Source of the DNA: Bondarzewia mesenterica
Taxonomy: Eukaryota > Basidiomycota > Agaricomycetes > Russulales > Bondarzewiaceae
DNA length: 55,749 nt
Direction of reading: 5' to 3'
Assembly (NCBI GenBank): GCA_004802705.1
Contig: SGPL01000188.1
Span: forward strand, 1-55,749
Within the stretch, counting starts at the first letter, position 1, and each line of letters opens with the position of its first letter. The notes under the pieces were generated by a model. That model had not been told where the DNA came from. It ran no database searches and saw only the letters and a list, made by a program, of their open reading frames with translations. Below, in pieces: positions 36,891-49,100 of the stretch. Position numbers and translations under genes: made by a program.

Positions 36891-39800
36891 AATTAGCTCT
36901 ATTATTCCCTTTTTTATTTTTAGAAGTTTTTTGATGAGGACTCTCATAGATTATATGTAACTATNNACAAATTTACAAATAGAGTAAAACATGATAGAGC
37001 TAGAGTNATGCTGAATGCATGCAGAGTATAAAAAAAATTNTACCAAGAAACTAGTATATTTATTCTCATGCAGAAACTAGCTTTGATAGGCATCTGACAC
37101 AATTTAAGCTCNCTCTAATGGGGGTTAGTCGAGTTCTCTTGTGGAACTCAAGGTAGTGAGCTTTACTCTAGGAGTAATCACTNGGTTTTTCCAAGAGAAG
37201 TTGTCTCATTTTTAGAAATTACTGAATGCTCTCTGAGTGCAAGCAGCTCATGGTCTCAGTGTTATATCAANCCTCACATTGTAGGATCATTGATTAATTG
37301 ATGTGCTCANANGTGCACAATTNTTTNAGTGCATGCTCTCTTATAGCAACACTCTGAGACNCNAACCCANANCTATAAAACATTTGTGATAAATTACACA
37401 TAATACTGCTTCACCTGAACCAAATAAATTTTCCTCTTGTNAAATANATCATGTNTATCTAATTAGCCTATGAGTAAGGGGCAATCTTTAAGCAATTCTG
37501 TCATACTGACTCTGGGGTGGTGGCAGTAATTTTNATGCCAGGAGTTCAGTTTTAAACTTTTGGACATAGTTTTGCTGAACTTTGTAAATATAGCTCATGC
37601 TTAGTGTTTTAAATAGTCAAAAAATCTTGAATGGCATTTTTACTCATGTATTTATAAATCTGAAAGCTCAAAATAACATATGAGTGTTTGAGAGAGCTTA
37701 GAATAAATGCTTATATATCGACAGAATGAGCTGATGAGTTCCGTGCTATCCNCATGTGCGTATCATCATGTGACTTGGCAATACACAGTTTGTGCATTTT
37801 AAAGTTCTTCATTCTGCACTGTACAAAGTCTACANACATGTGCAGGTCATGTTTCACTAGCATACCTCAATAGTGCTTTAACTTATATAATGATAAGGCT
37901 TTCTTAATACTTGATGTCTCCTTTCTTCACCACAGTCTTATTTTGTTCCCCTAATGTTATGATTCTTGATTAGAGAAATTATTACTTGTAGGAGGCCCTC
38001 TCTGCGAGACANAATTTGGACTCTAGTCTACTACAATTTTTTCTAGTGAGCTACAGATTTTNTAGTCATATTACAAAGGCTCGACTACATCTACCCACTC
38101 TGGAGCTAACCTTCCTTTCAGTTTGATTTGTAGTCCAACTTGACCAGTTGACTGNCATTCCTTATTATCAGTAAGGAAACNTGTAGTCAACTATCTTTCA
38201 TCATAACTTTCAAACTCATCTCACTCTTCTCTACATATATCTCACCCAACATTCAACTGTTCNTAAAATATCTATCTCTCCTGCCCTCTATGCTGATGCT
38301 CTCATTGAATCTTTCTCTCCTTTCAACTTTTAACCTCTCTCTCCTGCCTTCAATGTAAGAGATGGGTATAGGCTGTTCCTCTTGAGTTCTCCCTCAACTA
38401 TCTCATATCACTTCATGACACAGTCATCTTCCTTGCAGTCAGCTAATNTTATTAGCAAGAGTCTTAATTCTGCTCAGTTTGAGACTCTGTTGGCCTTCAC
38501 AAGNGAGAGAAATGCTTCTTTATGCATCAANAAAACCCCTGACCTCTNCAAAGAGATCACCTTAAAGGCTCACAAGAGCAAGTAGAGTATTTCACTCTAT
38601 TATTGTTAAANAAACATACTATAACTAATTTTAATTTCTTTCTAGTGGAGCATTGTGTGCTCTTCCTTGTGATCTTCCTATTCAAAGTGCAGGCANTGCC
38701 TTCATTGNCTGCNATATTGACTCCAAAGACACTGCCAGAGTCTCTTGCTATCTTTTATTACTCNCTTTTATCTCTTAGTCTTAACTCACCACTCGTGCTG
38801 TTTAAAATNATCAGAAAGNAAAATTCTATTGAGAACACATNGTNTATTGTGCAACCTTAGGTTGAGCAAGTTGACTTTTAGATGCTGATAGAGAAGAAGG
38901 CACCCAGCTTAGTTCTTGTAACNTAGAGCAACANCAGGAGCATAAAGCCCATGCCCTCTNTAGATTAGATNACTGCGCACTTGAGCAATTATAAAAACAC
39001 CAAGGAGAACAAGACATATTGTTATTTCCCCATACTGCTCNCTACCTTTCTCCACTNTGACTCACCTCTTTATAAAGAGAGTCTTGAGTCCATGTNTAAT
39101 GCTAGATCACAACTCATATTCTCTACAAGGCTGAATGTCATNGTGACATCTAACCTCTTACGCTNTNTGTGCCAATGCCCTATATTCTCTTGTCTCACCT
39201 CAGTCACTACTANTACTTANANTGCAAGTCATGATGATGGTCATCCCTTACACCTACTCAGCCTTGCTGGTGAACCTAATAGAGTCCAACTTCTCTACAC
39301 TCAACTCGNGTGTNTATATAGTGCAGGACATGATGTCGACACTTCACTAGTGCATTGTTTTAAATGGCTCCATGCACANAATAANAGGGTATGATAGTTT
39401 TGAGGTGAATGAGTAAAAAGTGAGGTAAATTAGTGCACCTGCTAAGCTGCNCAGGCATGAGTGGTGCTCAACATGCTTGAAGGATTTTAGAGANTTTGGT
39501 TATCTTTGATTGAGCAGCTAGTTTTTCTCTCAATTTGCATGGCATGNTTTGTTCTATATTATGATTATTACAAATGTTNATTTCTTTCACTGAGATAGTC
39601 TCATACCTATTGTTCCTGTTTTTCTTTCTACAGGATTTCTTTTTCTGCCTTTCTAAGTCTGAGATGATCAGATATAGAATATGACNGTAGTTGTACAACA
39701 GCCCAATCAACAGCAAGAGAAGTATGCATTGAAGCAAGAGTAAATAAGGAAAAATAAAGTCAATCCTGTAAAATGAAATAATGAATGTGAATGCATCTCA

Positions 39801-40560
39801 TTTATAATGCAACGTACAACCTCTAAAATAGCTCACACCTCCTATCCTTGTGCGCTTGAGACTCAGAGATAATGACATCAATGTCACATGATGACATGCC
39901 AATTCTGCTACANAAAGCCCACATGAATGGGTTCATGAGTAGATCATTCATCCAAATGGCTAGCAGATTATCCTCATCATNAACCTCAACATCCTTCAAA
40001 GGAGATCAGTGGCACCAGTTGTTATCATTTGATTCANCTGAACATGACTTTGTTTCTTCATTTTACCCTTATTTTTTACATTTGCTCACACACTGATAAA
40101 AAAATGATTTATCTACATGCTTCCAGGTATACTAGCTATCATTAATAATTGCAGAGGGTGTCTTTAGCAGCATATATCTCACAAAAAATTATTTTATCTT
40201 ATCTTATTGAATAAATATTAGTTCATAATCTAAGCATGAATCTGAACTAGTCTGGTAGTTAAATCTATAGTTTAAGAAAGCCCTGAACTGAACTTCAAAG
40301 GGACCAGTTCAGGGTTTTAAAAAAAAAGTTGGTGTGAACTGGACCACACTAGACCATGGCATCACTATAGATCATGAATAGAAAATGTGTATTTAAAACA
40401 TGTATTCAGGGACCATATAATATCAATTGCACTTATTAGATGTCAGATCAACTTNAATATTTANTACTNATTTATTCAAGAGTTTAACAGATTTTAAAAA
40501 TAAAGTTGAAAAGAGGCAGGAATCATTCATGCCATACAATGTAGCAGCCCTCTTCTAACA
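36891..40560. other. N-speckled, A+T-rich region without recognised genes
   Basis: Single ambiguous bases appear from 36888 onward. Open frames (38382-39394) have no family features. Probably several overlapping old repeats. Nothing can be named with confidence. Confidence 0.4.
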
Positions 40561-40774
40561 AGCCCACTAATTTCTCTCAGTCAGTTTTCATCCCTATTTC
40601 TGACCTCAACATCATGCTCACAATNANGATTGATATCAAGAATAGGAGACATCAAGTCTATTGTGATTTATGTGATAGGTTTATTTATCTGATAAAATNT
40701 GCAGCTCTGNGAGCCTTGCTTGAGCATCANAGCTTGAATTGATNTTAAGAGCTTCAAAAAAAGAGGAACACNCT
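40561..40774 (+). other. Possible zinc-finger-like coding relic
   Basis: A + strand frame reads SDLNIMLT...IDIKNRRHQVYCDLCDRFIYL...ALLEH, giving C-x2-C and a downstream H as in many short basidiomycete zinc-binding boxes. It adjoins the repeat starting at 40775 and may belong to the same element. Confidence 0.25.
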
Positions 40775-41776
40775 GTCATGCACAGAAATTNTTCTAAATA
40801 TAATTCATCATTCGGTGTCAGGACGCACAACATCCTTGAACGTAAGATAATGTGANACTCTAAAAAACCAAAGATTCAATAACAAGCTCATAATCAATTT
40901 CTAGGCATGAGCATGAAATGCTCCAAGATGAAAGATGACTAGATCCATAAAATNGACCCATCACGCTAATAGCCGAGACNAAAAAGAATAGAGATATCTG
41001 AAAGAAGTCTGATGAAAAACTGCATAACAATACAAGATGCACCTACAAAGTCGACTATTGTATGTCTCACCCCTCCATCAGCTTCTCCTACTTCCCTTCC
41101 ACTGTATTCTCATGTTNGGACTTTGGATCCTNACACCACCACTATCTACTGGTTATCTGCCCCCATATGCCATCTCATCCTCAGCACTTATTATGGGCAC
41201 TAAATTTGTCATCATTATCTCAGAACCACCATCTCATTGGTTAGTCGACTTTACTCACGCTAATCAATCAGCATCCATGCATGTCTCTACTATGCTCCCC
41301 TCAGTAGAAGCAATAAACTTCCATGTTCCCACCTGGTTTCTATCTGATNCACCTCATACTNTTCGACCATTTTCCACCCTCACAGTTTTNCTCNCTTNCT
41401 CATCTTTTATTGTATTCCCAATCAGTGAGCTCCTCTACCGCNATGAACTGCATGAGATTTTTCTAGTGNGATGTGACTCTGGACCAGAACTTTTATGGGT
41501 GAACACTTCACACCTGCCACCCAACAACTAGTTTGTCCGGTTCATCTAGCAATATCTCTCGAGTTTCTACTTCACCATTCGAGCTCGACTCNGTTTCNNT
41601 TCNCATNNTNNTGAGATCACNNNGTNNATGAAGAAGNAGATGTTGNNGATGGCTTTGAGNGAAGAGNANNAGTGATANGGTGGTNTAANAAGAGATGNGA
41701 ANGTATGTCCCATCAAAACTAGGACTCTCAGCACTCTCTGATGATCTTATCAATCATTCAGATGAGCTGATTACTC
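40775..41776 (+). repeat. 1-kb dispersed repeat, copy A
   Basis: Aligns base by base by eye, with scattered mostly transition differences and Ns, to 54749-55749 in the same orientation. Both copies contain + strand open segments (DAPTKSTIVCLTPPSASPTS; FHVPTWFLSD; ISELLYR) in different frames. A downstream frame with EEML/MALRER...DDLINHSDELIT suggests a degraded protein-coding element. Family not recognised. Both copies end in the same GATGAGCTGAT...AC region, where the window ends for copy B. Confidence 0.8.
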
Positions 41777-42639
41777 AAATCTGTGAGGCATCATCTGTGT
41801 GTACAGATGCTCTAGGATCGAGATCATCATTCTGACCAGCAAAGAGATCTTGTTTGAACATTTACCTGTACATCCCCCACACTCTTTCTCATCTTTTTCT
41901 ACTTGGACTCAGTATTGTCAATTTTTTGTTATTTCTTTGCTCACTCACTCGCTCATTTATTTCATGGGCATGCTTATTTTCCTCGCTCTTTACCTTTGCT
42001 TTCAGCACACCCTCCCCAGCCCTCTAACAAGAATATATTGATGGAATCTTGACTTTCTCCTGTCCGCGCATGTCTCCCACTCGTCATATACACACATATG
42101 AGTTTTTTTTTATTTTCTTATGCATTGGACTTACTTTTTTTAATTTCCTCCATTCTTTCCTAACTCAAGACTTCATCTTGAGCTCACACTTGCCCTTCAC
42201 CTTCATTCACATTAGGCTATTGACTTCGTTGGACAAAAACCCCCCACTCAGTAATTTTCTTTTGATTTCTTTCTTTTACTACATGCTATTTGGCAGAAGT
42301 CAATAAAATAGATATTTGGGTTGTCGCACAGGAATCCAGATTGAGGTCTGCAAGGTCAGGACCAATTGACCTGTGGACCATAGGTGTGTAAAGACCATGA
42401 ATTATATAACTATACAAAGCCATATGACTTGGCTGTACAGATCTGGTGAATTATGCATCCAATTTGAAATTCCTTTCAAAGGGCGATCAGGCCAAAAGTC
42501 TAAGACCAATCTGGCCTCTTTCTGATTGCAAATCAATCCCTTTGATTTGTAATTCATGTGGGTCACTCCATGCAGTTCAAGTGGATACTGCTGGACTCAC
42601 ATCTTTGTATTTGCAATTCTGACCCACTTTACTGCTTAT
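41777..42639. other. Unassigned region
   Basis: No gene seen. T-rich tracts are present. A perfect 8-bp inverted repeat (CAAATCAA / TTGATTTG with a 5-bp loop) lies around 42531-42551. It could be part of an LTR or a small hairpin. Confidence 0.35.
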
Positions 42640-42800
42640 TAATGTAAAAAGCTGGGATCTCATTGGTTCAACCNAAGGAGTTTACTNTGGATANATTTGT
42701 GTTNTGTTTGTTAGCACAGCCTCTTTTGTANATATAAAAAGAGANGAGAAATCCCCNAANAATCNAGTNNATTATTCNAGTTNACTTTTTCCCCNAATCG
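42640..42800 (+). repeat. Possible LTR-like promoter segment
   Basis: Contains TATAAAAAGAGA-type sequence (about 42733-42745) after a TTGT-rich stretch and before a TTATTC...TTACTTTTTCCCC tract, as in R/U5 of some Ty1 LTRs. No partner LTR was found in the window. Confidence 0.2.
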
Positions 42801-42907
42801 ACTCACCTCAAGGTTGTTCTAGTTCTTAAGCACCTTACCCCTTTGAACGCTTGTTGACTGACTTTTCTAAGGTGGCTTTGCCCTCTTATTGAAGTCGATC
42901 TCAAGCT

Positions 42908-43030
42908 AGTAAATTTGTCTCTATACTTTAGGAAGCTCTGTCCTAATCTGGAGGCAACCAGNCTANNNAATTNGTNTCTANNNTTATNANGNANCTNNNN
43001 GCNNATCNGNNNNTCANNTNNTCNNNAGNA
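42908..43030. repeat. Tandem repeat of about 55 bp, second unit mostly ambiguous
   Basis: The unit beginning CTAGTAAATTTGTCTCTATA is followed by CTANNNAATTNGTNTCTANN, matching at nearly every called base. Further AGTCTA-rich near-repeats continue to about 43210. Confidence 0.5.
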
Positions 43031-43619
43031 TCNNTNTNTACTNCTGNNANNNANNNNANNNCACNNNNCTNCACTNAAGTTNNTATCTGAAGTCATNNAN
43101 CTNTANGCNGAAANTNAAGTNTATGTCACNAGNCTACGCNNAGTCAGTCTATCTGAAGTCTATGTTATTGAAGTCNAGTNCAGTCCAGTCTACNTCACNA
43201 GTCTATNNCAAATTNACCATCTATNTCTACATCTTACNCTCTCGATTCATTTTACAATCACNTCTACNTCCTTTCATTTTCTTCTCNTCTANTTGATCTG
43301 ATTCTGCTAAAGCTTTTNCNAAGCNCAGGANCTCTTACNTTNATCTGCGTTCATCCCNAGTNAATTCCTTNNACTTCTNNAGTCNAGTTCANCANACNNT
43401 TNATCNNTTGACTANAACACTTCAGCTCANCTTCNAGATNTAGTGCATACCATCTCCTTNAGTNTAGTCAGGCAATAAAANAGACTGANNCCAAGAACAC
43501 CCAGACTGTTCTNNGAACAANGTCAATTCTGAGACAGNCTNNATGCTTGAGTTTGTTTTANCNATNGAAGTCAGTTAGTGTGATTTGAGTGCACCCTCTC
43601 TGTGCCTCTNGCATCTTTT

Positions 43620-46130
43620 NAATTTCNTTNAAACAAATTTACAGNNTNACAATGCATGATGAAGNNAGNNGGTGGNGGCATNNANTNGTCAAAAGCANAC
43701 AACTCNNAAGTTNGAGGACAGCAAACTANCTTTAGTTAACTTCACTAGATGAAGAGATCNAGACANCTCACACCCTGGCAAGANAGTACTGACCNNATGC
43801 CCTCNCCTCACACTANCCATCGNTCACCATTCACCCCTCNAAATNNGTCAAATTCCTTNNTGTCTACCTAGATCAAGAACTGTGCTNGAANAAGCAGTCA
43901 NANCAAGNGATANGNAAGGCAATNANNTGTACNCTNTAGCTTTGCNAACTATCATGTGCATCCACTGGCCTGCCACTAATCTACATATGATGTATGTATN
44001 AAAGTGTTNCGGTANNTAAGCTAACTTANGCAGTGCCAGTTTNGTGCACTCCCATTCACACAAGAGCNAATGGGCANTGAGTGGGATCTATTGGAGTCAT
44101 CAAGCAATTAGANNAAGTCNAATGCATCGCAGCACTAACCTTCACANNAGNGATGCCCTTNATAGTGNAAGATGTACTCNANGTCCATGCATTCCTCCTC
44201 NCTATCACCNTGCTCATTGANAAGGTCTGCTATTNGATGNCTCTATNAATNANGTNCACCCCCCTCAAGCANCCTCTATACCTNNCTNTCTGACACACTG
44301 CATCTACCAACCNCAAGTCTAACCACTCTCCANTACATNAACTNATAAAGCTCTTCGACATTCANCCNAACTCGATCNAAACNATTCTCTCCTANNNCCT
44401 CCACNNCCCANNAATCTTCCTCNTNTTTTCANTCCACATCATGAAAAGCAAAAAAGAGGCCATCAANGAAGATGGNAAGCTNAAATCNNTCATCAGAGTA
44501 TACTCTNATGGGTCTGCCATTAAGNGCAANNTAGGGGCTGCTGCTTTTNTTTACAANGAGGATCACNNAGAAAGTNGGCCTAAAAAGCTATTNTATCACT
44601 TGNGAAGTACNAAAGANCACACNGTATTCGAGANGNAAGCAGTAGGNCTAACACACTGGNAGCAGAGCTGATANAATGAGAAAACATGAACAACTGCCTC
44701 ACTACATCCATCAGCCTCAACAATNAAGTGGCNATCACTGCCANGGGCTTGCATCNGCTAAAACTAGAGTATCANATTCTTGACAAATTTATTTCCNAGG
44801 TCNAGCATCTGCANGACACCCNTGGNNGTAACTACACACTANAAATACATTGGGTCCTCAGACATGAGGACATANCCTNNAATGAGGCAGTNGATGAAGG
44901 GGCCAAGTGGNTGGCCAANGGTAAGACTAGTCTAAAAATATGCTTATNANAATACCTTCATCACAGGACTNTGCCATCAAGCATCTTAACNCNTTATCAA
45001 GATCACCTTGCATCCCTCCTTGCACAATGGNAAAAAGACTAGGAGGTCANNNTNCTTCNACTNGATCACNAAATTTGACCCTGANNTNCCATCTAAGTCA
45101 TTCNTTCACTNCATCAAGATGCTCANNNGAGCTCAANNCAGCCTGTTAATCTAGCTGNNAATNAAACACATCTCCCTTCAGCAGCACCTNCATCACATCG
45201 GGAAGATGNAGTCNCNCATTTGNATNTACTNCNAGGACGCANAGGAATCAGTTCATTATTATCTNATTNACTGCTAATTCTTCTGATGANAANATCAAAC
45301 NNTGAAGAACACNNTANNTTGAGATGNCAANNACTTGGNTAAGCTCCTNTCCAACAANACATNGAATGCAAAACCACTTTANNAATTTATTCAGNACACT
45401 GGACACTTCAAGGANATCTATGGTGAGAGCCTTAAAATTATNNGTTATGATAAAGATAAAAAGGGNAANAAGCCCCCCAAGTAGGTCCTANGTCTACCTA
45501 TTCATNTAACANACACTCNCTTTTGCACCACANNAAGCCTNGNCAGCTCTNNGCCTACGAGTNTGATNAGGTCTCTNCNAACNACATCTCACTCTTNTNC
45601 TCACAAATANGAGACCCNCACAAGNCTTCNCANTTAGGCACAACTNAGCTCTTNTCACTCNCTGGCACACTTTGAAGGGATANATTATATGCTGNATGGT
45701 TAGTGGTTGGGCAGAGATTTAAGAAGGGCACTCAGCTGAGGTTCNGNAAGNTNGTGTGGTNANGTTCTCTCTTNTTCTTTTTCTCTCTCCTTTCTGTCTC
45801 TATTNACNTTATTTTNAGAGGATTAATCTTCNTCNCNNCATTCTCCCATGNAATGCTGCTTTGGCNGCTGAGCACTTATATAATTTATCACACTCTATGC
45901 CGTCTCACTTTNTGATTCACTNNTCANCTACTTCACTTTTTCTGTGTTTATNTTGCCCTGTCTAAGCCAGGTTANNAAGCTCAGGTCCCCTGTATGGCNT
46001 CTGAGAGAGATAATGCTGNTANGGGCTCATTCANGAGCAGCAAGGNGTTTTTCAGTACATAGTANCACTTGTATCATGTCTAACATAAGGCGATGNCTTA
46101 ANNNACAATAAACTGGATNNAAAAAAAAAA
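43620..46130 (+). mobile_element. LINE (non-LTR) retrotransposon 3' part with poly(A) tail
   Basis: End of RT, RNase H, a C-terminal zinc-like region, an untranslated tail, then AATAAA (46107-46112) and ten A at 46121-46130. A sharp fall in G+C follows immediately. The 5' part (endonuclease and most of RT) is not seen, consistent with 5' truncation common to LINEs or with decay. Many N characters reduce certainty in detail. Confidence 0.72.
43655..45484 (+). pseudogene. LINE RT C-terminus and RNase H
   Basis: Readable parts in order: an HNSKFEDSKLALVNF patch; YLDQEL (about 43865); RASTGLPL-type sequence; GSIGVIKQL; VHAFLL; and the RNase H box VYS-X-GSAIK...GAAAF (Asp position encoded by NAT, 44507-44509). 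Then come an EAxAVGLTHW-like Glu box (about 44632-44660), HWVLRHEDI...NEAxDEGAK (44847-44905), an ESVHYYL box (about 45240-45265) and a Lys-rich end at TAG 45482-45484. This succession is the one I know from agaricomycete LINE polyproteins with a cellular-type RNase H. Frames change several times. Confidence 0.7.
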
Positions 46131-49100
46131 CTATATTATTATTTTACTTCTTAATATATTTATCATTCTTTAAACTGTATACAGAGTAATAATCTTTTCT
46201 TTACATCCCTCAAGATATNAAATTTACTCTTCAAAATAATAATGGCAATTTTAGCAATNTNTAAGTGCTAATATCACAGCTAATGCCANAAGGTAATCTT
46301 AAAAATCTACANNATACTTAACTTACTTATATTCTTTAGGCTACAGGNAATTTGTTTAGTGATGTGNATATATNTTCATTCTCATGNAGAGGTAGCTTAG
46401 GCTTAAGGTCTTTGAAAAACTAAAAACTAAAATGGCAATGCTATATCTCAACNTGTAGTGAAATTTTACTNCATAGGCCCAANAAAGTAAAAACTAAGGT
46501 AGTAATGCTGCATTTTAANATATAATAAAATTTCACTATGTATATAATGAAACTATTTCAATTAGTTANATCACTTCTATTTTGCTAATATTGTAAGATA
46601 TAGTNAAACTAACTGAANAGCTACAGTTGATGTTATAAAAAAAATANAAAGGGAAATNTCAGATATAAGGAGCAAATATTNAAATATTGGCAATGTGTCA
46701 ATACTGAAGGATGAATNAGCAGTATTGATATCACATTTATAAGAAAGTTGAAAGCTAACAAAAAATGTAGCAGTACAGATAATATATTGTTCACGTCTTG
46801 TTTATACTAAAAGCTATATTTACATTGTATGTCTATATATATATAGTTAAAAAACACAATATAAATAGAACTAAGATTAAAATTAAAATTAAAACTGAGT
46901 CTATTAAATTAATATAGCACATAATGGCCCTTTTAAACTTCAGACAAAGAAACAATACGTGATAGAAAGATTCAATAAAAATGAATACAACTATATAATA
47001 TTCAACACTCAAAACTTGAGATAAAGAATATTATTGTTGATTATATCACATAATGACATATAGTGAATAGCTTTTTTTTATTATAAAGTTAATAAATTAA
47101 TTACTTAATATAATTTTTTTAGCAAGTGCTATTAGAGAGCATCAATTACACTTAAAATACTTAAATTAAAATAAGATTTAATGACTTTTTCACCCTCAGA
47201 TGGCCTCTCTCTTACTTCATAATAGTAAGATATCAATTAAATATTTTATCAAATAACTAAAAAAATTATCTATAATCCTTCAATTATAACTTTAAGTGAT
47301 CTCTTTGAAGGCTTTTATATTTTTATTGACTCAACTATCACCTCATTTCTCAGTAAGTTATGAATATTTTTATGGCATATTTAGATGTATACTTAGAGTT
47401 AATTTTTCTTAAAATTTTATTAATATGATCTATTATTTTATTATATCTACTTATATATTCACTTGTTAATTTAACAATCTTTTATCATTTTATATGTGAT
47501 AACTCTCTTGATTTTTATCTGAAGCTATACATGGCATGCTTATTCAAAGTGGCAATCATGCATATATATGCCTTCATCATACATATATTTATATAAAAGT
47601 TAAAATTAGAACTCTCCTGTAATACTTCTAATAATTACTAATAAAAAACTATTCAAATATACTAATATAATATATTAAGACACCCCTCCTTTATTTAATG
47701 TCTTTATCTAGCACATCTTTAGTTTTACCTTCAGCTGTAAACCTAGATCTATTACTCAAGAGATTTGACTATTTAAGAATTCACTTTTAAAAATATAATA
47801 ATTAGAAATGATATGTTGATAATAAATAACAAGAGCATGATGAGGATTGAAACAGATTAAACTGAGAATGTCAGTAATAATGATAATACTTTTGATAAAA
47901 AGAATTACAAGAACATTAGTATGTGATTTGTTGAGCTAGCATCAAGGCAAATCATCACTAGTACAAAGGCATCTAATATTATATGCTCATACTGCTATAC
48001 TGAGATGAGATAGTGCTTTTTATACTCTATCTATGCTTTTCAAATTAGAAATAAATAAAATTATTATTAATAGCTATCTCTCTTTACATAAGAACAACAT
48101 ATTAAGCAAAAATCAATGTATTAAGCAGGAATTTTAAGAAAAAACAATTTTAACATTAACATCTTATCTTTTAGCAAAGCACCACATTCAACTTATATAT
48201 ATAAATCCTCATTTCATCAAGTTTTAAAAGCTTAATTCAAAACTAGAGCTCATCATTGTAATGAGCTGCTCCTTATATCTAACTAATAAGTAAGATTCAC
48301 TCTTGTTGTCTATTTTAGCAAAAATAGTGCATAATATCATAATGCAACTTAATGTAATAAATATTACAGCAAGAATTTCTGATCCAGCAATAATTCTATC
48401 TTTTATACCACAACCTATTATGAGCACAATGACATTGCATACAATAATAATTATAATATAATCTACTTTGCTTATAAATCAAGAAGTGCACATTTAACCA
48501 GACATGATTGATAAAACATTAATAAGTTTTGAGTTAACAATATAAAGTATAAAGCTGCTTTTAAAGAGCCATGGCCTCATAAGGACAACAGCATTAGTTA
48601 ATCCATTGTAAATACTTATTACAGTTCTATCTTTTCAATCTACTTTAAAGACAGTATATTCAGAGACTCATTTATAATAGCTCTCAAGAATCTTGCTACT
48701 ATTGAGAAGCCAAAGGATTTCAAGAAAAGTGAGTGCATTATTTGCTTTTCTTAAATTAAACCCCTTATAATATATTAAAAATTACTTTTATAATCTGCTT
48801 GAGCACTGTTTACTTTTTTTTTATCCCTCAAATTAGTAAAAAGAGCACTGTTAATGCTTAGCAATCTAACTGCTGTATCAACACAATAGATAAATGTGAA
48901 AGCAGCTATAGTGCTAAGTGGCTAATTAAAATATAATCAAAGAACAGTAATACTGCTCAGTGAATACTCTTATTCCTTCATACCTATATTACTATTAAAT
49001 ACTTATTATATAAGAACTTATTTGCTCATAAATACATGAAAGACTATCTAAAAATAACTAAGTCAGAATTTTTAGTCATTTAAAACAGTTTTAGTACTGC

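Noticed and set aside
43070..43210. CRISPR-like array from repeated AGTCTA motifs
   Set aside because: Units are irregular and adjacent without spacers, in a eukaryotic, N-rich repeat zone.
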